From assembly GCF_022539665.2 (NCBI RefSeq), contig NC_081339.1, forward strand, positions 6,324,367-6,388,366: a stretch of 64,000 nucleotides of DNA. The letters run 5' to 3'. This DNA is from Daphnia carinata. Taxonomy: Eukaryota; Arthropoda; Branchiopoda; Diplostraca; Daphniidae. Shown piece after piece: positions 57,112 to 64,000 of this stretch. Position numbers and translations under genes: made by a program. Positions within the stretch are counted from its first letter, which is position 1. Every line of letters begins with the position of its first letter. The notes under the pieces were generated by a model. It was not told the DNA's origin. It saw only the letters and a list, made by a program, of their open reading frames with translations, and searched no databases.

Positions 57112-60093
57112 TCAAAGTCGTTGGGACATGCCCATGTAATGTTTACGGTCCTGTCAAAATAAAAAAAAATGTTAAAATTTAATCTAGTTTCAATAAATTA
57201 TCAGAAAATGTAAAACAAATGAACGTTTTACCTTTTCGTTGACCGAAGGACGAATTTTAGTGATGGCTGCCTGAAAGTGACGCAGGTGCACGCATACATC
57301 GCCCATCTCCATATCGGGACTTCGAGCGGCATTATGGCCAAAAACAAATTCCTGTAACGCCTGTGTGGCCGATTCCTTGACCAATGAGGAAAGGTCAGCT
57401 CCTGTATAACCATCTAATTTCGGATCCAAGCCAATATCGATCAAGTTGGCATCGGCAGCTAGAGTTGGCTTTGTACCGTTCTGTATTTGGAAAGAATTAT
57501 AGAATAATATTCATAATCATTCGAAATATTAATCCATTTTGCTATCTCAACCTTAGTTAGGGCTCTCAGAATGTCCACCCGATCCTCCGCTGTCGGGAAG
57601 CCAACGTGAAGAATTTTATCCAGCCTTCCAGGTCGAAGGACTGCTGGGTCGATAATATCAGGCCGGTTGGTGGCAGCCATCAGGAAAACCCCTCGACGTG
57701 ACTCAATACCATCCATCTCGGTCAGTAGCTGATTGACAACGCGACTGGCTCCACCCTCATGGCCTTGTTCAGAACGTCGTGGGCAGAGTGCATCCAACTC
57801 ATCAAAGAAAATTACACACGGTACAGAACTGCGGGCTCGCTGGAAACACTGCCGGACAGCTCTTTCCGACTCGCCGACGTACTATTAATAAACAATTAAC
57901 GATATTTTAAAAACTAAAGCGAGAATTCGCAGAGTATATATTTCTTACCATATTTAGTAATTCCGGTCCTTTGACTGAAATAAAGTTGATTCCGGCTTCG
58001 TTGGCGATGGCTTTGGCCAAAAGCGTTTTGCCGCAACCGGGAGGACCGCAAAGCAAAACGCCAGAAGGGCTAGAAAGTCCTAAAGCTTCGTAATGTTGTT
58101 CGTAACGAATGGGGGCCTAAAATTAAGTCGAAAATCAAAATTGTCTCTAAAAATTGAAGCATGATTTAACTGACCAGAATAGCCAAATGAAGTTCTTGTC
58201 GGACGTGCGACAGTGCTCCCACATTGTCCCAGGTAACATCGGGAACGGTAGCAAACCCTTCGCGCTGAGCAGAAGGCTGGACACATTTGAGGGCAGCGTT
58301 AAAATCATCAAGCGTGATCGATATGTCCTGGAGCTGCTCAGTGCCAAATTCTGGCTGTTGACAAAGCCAAACCCATGATTTCTCCTCTGTTGTTATTGTT
58401 TCCTGTTCTGGGGTTTCGCTGGGTTGAATGGAAGCCAAATAAAGGGATTCCATTCGGCCAAATGCTCTACAAAAAGACAAGCTTATTAACTGCTGTAACG
58501 AGACATACCAAGAATGCTAAATTTACCTATTAACTGCTACCATTCCAGCCTCGGAAGCCAATGCAAGCATATCGGCTCCAACGTAACCCGGGGTGTTTAA
58601 AGCCAAGAATTTCCAGTCCACATCGGCGGATAAACTGAGATTCTTGCAAACCACTTTTAGGATTTTTTCTCTAGCCGCTAAGTCTGGGATGCCAAGTGAG
58701 ATTTCACGGTCAAATCGACCGGCTCTTCGTAATGCAGGATCTAGAGAGTCGGGTCGGTTTGTTGCACCGATTACTAACACCGGAATATTGTTATTTCGAC
58801 TGCTAAGATCTGTATAATGAAAAGAGTATGTTATTAAAAAGATGTGTAAAATATGTACAACTTGCGAACCGTCCATGCAGGTGAGAAGCTGGGCAACTAT
58901 CCTCCTCTCCATTTCTCGCTGGGCTGTTTCTCTCTTGGGCGTAATGGCGTCAATCTCGTCAATGAATACTATACATGGTGCGGCTGATGTAGCTTGATCA
59001 AACAGCATCCTAATTTGCTCCTCAGACTCGCCAGAGACGCCAGAAACCAATTCTGGTGCGGCAACTTTAAAAAATGGAATTTCTAACTCCTACATAGTGA
59101 TGGAAAAAAAAGGATCGTAAAGTTATAAAATAATAGAATAAAAGACTGAAGACTTACACCCGCGATGGCATGAGCAAGCAGAGTTTTTCCACAGCCAGGA
59201 GGACCGTGAAGAAGAAAACCTCTGGGTGGAGACATGCCTAGATGTTGGTAGACTTCTGGATGTTTCATGTGAAGAATAAGCTTTCGAACTTCCTAAAGCA
59301 CAGACAATTTTATATTTAAAGTGAATCACCAAACTTTGAGTAAATATGAATGTTACCTTGAGGGATTTTTCATTGCCTCCAACTTCAGAGAATTTGGTAA
59401 TAGATATGACAGACTTGAATTCTACTGTTTTGGATTTTTTGGTTGTTCCATTTGGAATATCAGATTCGACCTTTTTCCTTTTGACGATTTTCTGGTAAAA
59501 TTGCAAAATAATAATATCTCTCATCTTACAGAAATTTTGAAACACATTTACCTTTTTCATTGGGGTGCTTTGTGGTGGTGCTTTTTCGTGGTCACCAAGT
59601 ACATCAATGACCATTATATCATCCAACTTGGAATTATCTTCTGTGCGGTTAGTGGAATACATACTCCGTAAAGATTCGTTGGCAGTTTCCCTGGTTTCAG
59701 GTGTATCAGGAATTCTAGCAGTTTCATAAGGATCTGAATCACTACTGTCTTCTTTGATATCCAATGTTGCTCTAATGTCTTCATATGCTGAAACGATCAC
59801 ACAACAGGAAAATGGTTGTTAATTCTGTATTTGTAATAAATTTTGCTCTACATGCAAATTGGTTGTTTTTACTTATTTCCAATCCACAAACCTTGTTTGA
59901 CAGAGTTACGAAAAGCAAGTTTCTTCTTCCTTCCATAATCTGGGTACTGTCTCTGCAACAAGTCTGCCATTTCTTCTATATCAATGTATGTTCTATGACT
60001 GTTCTCTTTTAAATAGCGTTGGACCCTAGGAATAAGAGCCCGATCCATGTAGTAGGAAGCTGGCCTATTATTTTTGGCGATTCCACCTGACAT
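57112..60093 (-). CDS. NVL: Nuclear VCP-like AAA-ATPase (ribosome biogenesis)
   Basis: Eleven exons: 59892-60093, 59552-59787, 59357-59491, 59158-59292, 58870-59089, 58527-58809, 58175-58466, 57949-58116, 57552-57881, 57232-57480, 57112-57150; 762 aa. The N-terminal domain ([31 protein letters not shown]) is the nucleolin-binding module, followed by a Lys-rich nuclear signal (KIVKRKKVE). D1 has Walker A GPPGCGKT (221-228) and Walker B VFIDEID; D2 has GPPGCGKT (524-531) and [18 protein letters not shown] and GR-containing arginine-finger blocks are present in both. NVL is a hexameric unfoldase of late 60S pre-ribosome maturation in the nucleolus. The start is the ATG at 60091-60093; a further ATG at about 60302 opens a short frame that does not splice in frame. 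Confidence 0.95.
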
Positions 60094-61534
60094 TTTTCTC
60101 TTATTCTTTTCGGAGCCCAATCGATTACCACACTCTTCTAAGTTAGAAAGCTTTTGAGTCTTTACTTTCATCCAACTCACTTCTCTGCATAAAGGAACAG
60201 CTAACACAATTTCAAATATTCTCAACTGACGAGGGTGGCCATACCTCGACACGTGCGTTGAGGAGCAGACGACACCACTGACGTAGTACTTGAGGCTTCA
60301 TGGCAGAACCCGGCCCGGCAAATTTCTTTTGCTGGGCGCCATTTCCAAAAACCCTAATGAATTGCGAATGCTGTGAGTTTTTTGCTAGGTGTCCAATAGA
60401 TTTCTTTTGCTATAGTAGACATTTCCAAAAATCCAAACAGGTTGTGGGTCTCTGAGTTGATTGCATACACTCCCGGCCAGAGAAATAGTGGATTATTCGT
60501 TAGAATTTCTATAGTGCAAATTACTTCTTAAAAAGTGACTATCTTATTCTGTGGTGCTTCATCTATGTAATTGTCCTCATTATCTTAGGTCCACTACTTT
60601 ACATGAATGTTCATAATCACTAGCACCAGAACGTTTAGTCATAGAGAAAGAATGGAAGGAGGTTCCAAGGTTTGAACCACGAACATCCGGCACCGCAGCC
60701 GAATGCTCTACCACTGAGCTATTCTCCTCATTACATAGTTCAGCCTAAATACGAAGTAAAGCACTTTGCATATCGACAGGGAAAGCAAATTTTTTTTTTT
60801 ATTGTTTAAAGCTTGGCAACATCTCATTTTCCAGCTGACGACTTTATCCATCAATCTCCTCGTCCCTCCACAGAAAGTGTTGCCGAGTTGCTGCACTGGA
60901 CTTGCTGAAACCTCTTTCTCATCCCTGTTTTCAAAAGCATGATGGCCGCCTTTTAGCTTCTGACCAATAGCATTCGAGGAAACCGCAGATCAAGGAAGTT
61001 TAAACAGCATCCCTTGTCTGTTTTTCTCCTTGACTTAAAAAAAACTGAGCCTTATTGTTTCTTTTCATTTCTTTTTATCTAACGTTTTGTTCCTAACTAG
61101 AAAAGTGTTTTCTTCCCGTCTATCCTTTTCTTAGTAATTTTCTGCCAAGGTACGAAAGGTTATGCTAATATGATGAGTCATTTCAATGAGAATAATGACC
61201 ATTCATTTGCTTCACAAGCAAACTTCACATTCAAGTAAACGGAATTCTGCATCGGCTGTCTGAAATCGGTTGCATTGAAATCAATGACTGTTTGGTTGCG
61301 AAAATAGTTTGATGCCATGATGAAATAAAGAAGAATGACTTTTCAATTTTTCAAAGTTAATTTAAGGTCGTTTACCAGCAAAAAATGAAGAATAGTTATG
61401 GGCCTCTTCCACCTGTTGTGTATTGCCTAGGGTCTGGGATATTCTGGCATAAAAGACAGTGGGACTCTGTGAGAGCTCAACAGTGTGAATTTGATTCTTT
61501 AGCTCCAACTTGACAGTCTGTAGCCCCGTTCGTA
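60094..61534. other. Intergenic region with a tRNA-like sequence
   Basis: It holds the NVL 5' flank and a degenerate tRNA (60655-60728). A T-rich stretch runs through 60790-61150. No other gene is seen. Confidence 0.5.
60655..60728 (-). pseudogene. tRNA-like sequence with damaged stems
   Basis: It has tRNA boxes A and B (TAGCTCAGTGGTAGAGC and GGTTCAAACC) in the right spacing. The acceptor (AGGAGAA region), anticodon stem (TTCGG/GCCGG around CTGCGGT) and T-stem (CGTGG/CTTGG) contain mismatches. The apparent anticodon would be GCG. It is probably a pseudo-tRNA or SINE-like derivative. Confidence 0.5.
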
Positions 61535-61974
61535 ATGAAACTAACGATTGCGTTCTCAATTCTGGCTGTTTTTTTAACGGCCATCGATTCAGCACCTACA
61601 GAATCGGCAGAGTACGTAACAAACAATTTCTTTTTATGTTGAGAAACTTGAAACACAAAGTTACGGTTTATCTGGCAAAACAGAAGCACTGGCCACTGTG
61701 ACGCTCCTCTCCAGGTGAATGTTGATTCAACAGAGATTGTGACCGAGGAGGGAATAGTGGAAACTACAACACAAAAATTGGTGTGAGTATTTAATTGGAA
61801 TTGCAATGCACAACATGATCAAATTAATACTTGGTCACCATAATGTATAGAACGGTGAGCATTAGGAGGCCTCTTCCAGGTAATTTGACAGCAATTGGCA
61901 TATCACCAACTCGCGAATGCGCTACAGGTTACAGTCGTGATCAGAACGGCGTGTGTCGTCAACATTTTGGATGA
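61535..61974 (+). CDS. Small secreted peptide precursor with a two-Cys C-terminal motif
   Basis: Three exons: 61535-61615, 61715-61782, 61851-61974; 90 aa. A strong signal peptide (LTIAFSILAVFLTAIDSA) is followed by an acidic Thr/Glu-rich segment and SIRRPLPGN, then ECATGYSRDQNGVCRQHFG at the C-terminus. The CxxGYxxDxNGxCR pattern occurs in short insect and crustacean secreted peptides; I cannot assign a function. The exon 2 donor chosen is GT|GTGAGT, which keeps frame; the alternative one codon earlier does not. A C-terminal Gly could be an amidation site, though no basic residue follows. Confidence 0.7.
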
Positions 61975-62171
61975 AAGCTTAATTGAGGCATCGTGTTGAA
62001 ATGTAACCATTGTAGTCTATTATCGCCATAATGAGGTACACTGCAAACAATGCAGTGCGAGAAATACAAGGTGGAAAATATTCAAAATTTTGTGGATTGG
62101 ATAACAGTACGAAAATACTTTATTGGCTCTTAAATTGATAGCATAAAATCGAAGCTTTCAAGTATTGTTGA

Positions 62172-62243
62172 AGGGGGCACCCAGGTTTGAATTGGAGACC
62201 CCACGATAAGCAGTCGTATGCTCTACCACTGAGCTATACCCCC
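62172..62243 (-). tRNA. tRNA-Cys-like body with anticodon loop CTGCTTA (GCT)
   Basis: 72 nt. The acceptor and D-arm are intact, but the anticodon loop is CTGCTTA as in the copy at 28002, and the T-stem (TCCAA/CTGGG) is mismatched. It is probably a pseudogene sharing ancestry with 28002. Confidence 0.55.
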
Positions 62244-62451
62244 TCTCAATATTCGGGTGAAGTCACGAAACATTTTTCACGCACGATCGAATTCAACTTA
62301 AAGACTAGGAAACCTCACAACCGAGGGTAACTTTAGCCACGAAGGATCCAGTGGAATAGCTCCTCTATTTAGTTAAGATGAAGTTTCTTTACCTGAACAA
62401 CTTGTTTTAAAAATTCGGGAATGGTACAACAGAATAATTTTATTGGTGATG

Positions 62452-62523
62452 AGGGGGCATCCGGGTTTGAACCGGAGACATTTCGATCTGCAGTCGTATG
62501 CTCTACCACTGAGCTATACCCCC
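62452..62523 (-). tRNA. tRNA-Cys (GCA), possibly degenerate
   Basis: 72 nt, with loop CTGCAGA, a well-paired T-arm (TCCGG-TTCAAAC-CCGGA) and a GGGGGTA acceptor. The anticodon stem TACGA/TCGAA has one A-A mismatch. It shares the CCGG T-stem with the copy at 28002. Confidence 0.7.
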
Positions 62524-62838
62524 ATTAAACATCTTAATTAAAGTAAATCTCTAGTGGCTGACAACGTTGAACAAGAAAACGGGTTTATTAAACAATATCA
62601 TTTAAGTGGATGTCACAGAATATTTACAGCTTCCACCCGAAGTGTGAGCTACATCTGTTATACTCCCCCGAGATTTAAATGATTTAAAATCTATCTTTCT
62701 TTTCTAACTCTTGGGACAATAACGTCGGCAAATCGCTCATTCCTTAATCGAAACAGTCCACTATTACATTACTACGCGACTAAATACAGGAGCGTTTACA
62801 AGTGTTTTCTATTTGCTTGCGTTGTGTTTTCAAATCAG

Positions 62839-64000
62839 ATGGAGTCGTTCTACCAAAACATTTCATTCGTTCCGCTTCTGATAACGTTGTTTATGTCTTG
62901 GCTTGTCAGCTTGATTGTACGATCTCTTCTGAACGCATATCGTTTCAGCGTTTTGATCCGTCAATTGCCTCAAGGACCTCAACCTCTTCCGATTGTCGGT
63001 AACGCCCTGTCCTTTCAAGGGAAATATGATTGTAAGGTCATAATGTTCAAATCGTTCAATTTGCTCTGTGCTTTAATTACGTAACTCTTCATGTCAAGAC
63101 ATACTCCGGTTGTTGCAAGTGGACTGGCCTCGGGATTATGGCGAAATCTATTGCGTCTACATGGGGCCGATGTGTTACGTCAGCATTTCATCACCAGAGC
63201 TGTTGGAGGTAATTCAATTGCGACTAAATTTTGACGTAGCATATTAAAAACGTTTCTTTAGTCTATTTTGAAAAGTCAAAAGCTGTTGGATAAGGGGGAA
63301 ACTTATAGATTCTTTTCGCCGTGGTTGGGCGATGGACTTCTTTTAAGTACAGGTAAAACATTTCGTCTTCAAAGGTGAACATGCAAATTCTGGGGACAAT
63401 TCTTTATTACAAGGTGCTAAATGGAAAATGAGAAGACGCTTGTTGACCCCGGCTTTCCATTTCCAAATTTTGAATAGTTTCATTGACGTTTTTAACAATG
63501 AGAGTCAAATATTATGCGATTTATTGGACAAGCGGATCGGGAATGGAGATGAGATTGCAGAGCTCAACATTTATCCTTTCATAGCTAATTGCACTCTCGA
63601 CATTGTGTGTGGTACGTGATTTTTGATTTCTTTGTTGATTCCTCTAAAACAAATTCATGTTGGGACGCTAAACAGAGACTTCAATGGGAGTCTCGGTGAA
63701 GGCGCAATCACGGTCGTCTGATTACGTCACAGCCCTTTACAGGTGGCATAACAATTCAAGTGTAATTAGCACGGGGAGGATACATTGTCCTTGTGTGTTT
63801 TGACAGAATCATTCAAATCTTAATGGAAAGATTTGCAAAACCTTGGCTGGCCATTAATGTCATCTTTTATATTTCAAAGCAAGGCCGTGAACATCGTCGT
63901 CTGTTGACCACTTTGCATTCGTTCACAAGAAACGTAACCGATCTTTCTTCTAAAATTGAAATCTTGTTTGATGTTTACCTGAGCTTTGGTTGTACAGGTA
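62839..64000 (+). CDS. Cytochrome P450, CYP4-type (N-terminal half; continues beyond window)
   Basis: Exons 62839-63031, 63099-63208, 63262-63352, 63414-63611, 63676-63742, 63807-63933, and a seventh starting at 63998. An N-terminal membrane anchor (FVPLLITLFMSWLVSLIV) is followed by the proline hinge LPQGPQPLPIVGNAL. The C-helix WKMRRRLLTPAFHFQILNSF has the WxxxR that contacts haem propionate and is characteristic of CYP4. The segment CxTSMGVSVKAQ (from IVCETSMG) matches the CYP4 helix-I-preceding ETAMG block. Haem-thiolate Cys and ExxR lie outside the window. Such ER mono-oxygenases hydroxylate fatty acids, ecdysteroid-related compounds or xenobiotics. Confidence 0.93.

Larger units (their letters stand above)
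61975..62838. other. Intergenic region with two tRNA-Cys-type sequences
   Basis: tRNA-like copies at 62172-62243 and 62452-62523 are the only features seen. No clear TATA box precedes the P450. Confidence 0.5.

Noticed and set aside
60246-60302. Upstream ATG (MKPQVLRQW) as the true NVL start
   Set aside because: Splicing from its GTATGG donor to the available acceptor (TTTATGCAG) hits a stop after about 13 codons; the ATG at 60093 directly precedes the conserved N-terminal domain.

Overview
The window looks like nuclear DNA of a small-genome crustacean, most likely a Daphnia-type water flea. Genes are intron-rich with mostly short (about 50-80 bp) GT-AG introns. Products include an RR-1 cuticle protein, peritrophin-type chitin-binding proteins, CUB and PAN-like secreted proteins and tandem arrays of detoxification or digestive enzymes. 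The species call is inference; no bacterial, plasmid or viral signature was seen. All gene models are hand-spliced from the sequence, with reading phase checked across every junction.

Layout. 1-486: 5' part of a fatty-acid hydroxylase (minus). 1460-5130: two cytosolic sulfotransferases (minus). 7219-8951: RR-1 cuticle protein and a small secreted protein. 9310-16994: a tandem duplication of about 3.85 kb; each unit carries a chimeric RING / USP9X-like / cyclophilin-like gene, and the first copy is frameshifted. 17054-17419: Cys-rich secreted peptide. 17888-21344 and 26002-27384: three more sulfotransferases (plus), the first with a one-base frameshift. 22905-24660: about 13 exon-like tandem repeats. 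27587-28642: four tRNA-Cys-type genes. 29431-33633: three secreted proteins (PAN-like, a Thr-rich two-module protein, a CBM14 protein). 34286-35596: gamma-glutamyl hydrolase (minus). 37131-48251: four tandem acid lipases, with decayed lipase pieces after the third and fourth. 49294-51144: secreted protein with a C-terminal chitin-binding domain. 51516-52600: a short RING-like / cyclophilin-like gene related to the chimeric pair. 52903-53952: two-CUB protein. 54196-56223: F-box/WD-type protein. 57112-60093: NVL AAA-ATPase. 61535-61974: small secreted peptide. 62172-62523: two more tRNA-Cys-like sequences. 62839-end: CYP4-type cytochrome P450, cut by the right edge.

Themes. Two conserved housekeeping genes (NVL, F-box/WD) sit among lineage-expanded families. 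Sulfotransferases and the P450 fit xenobiotic or steroid conjugation; acid lipases, CBM14 and CUB proteins fit gut and extracellular work. The most unusual item is the RING + USP9X-like scaffold + cyclophilin-like family: a putative ubiquitin ligase built on a deubiquitinase-type helical scaffold, with a cyclophilin fold that appears to have lost its active site.
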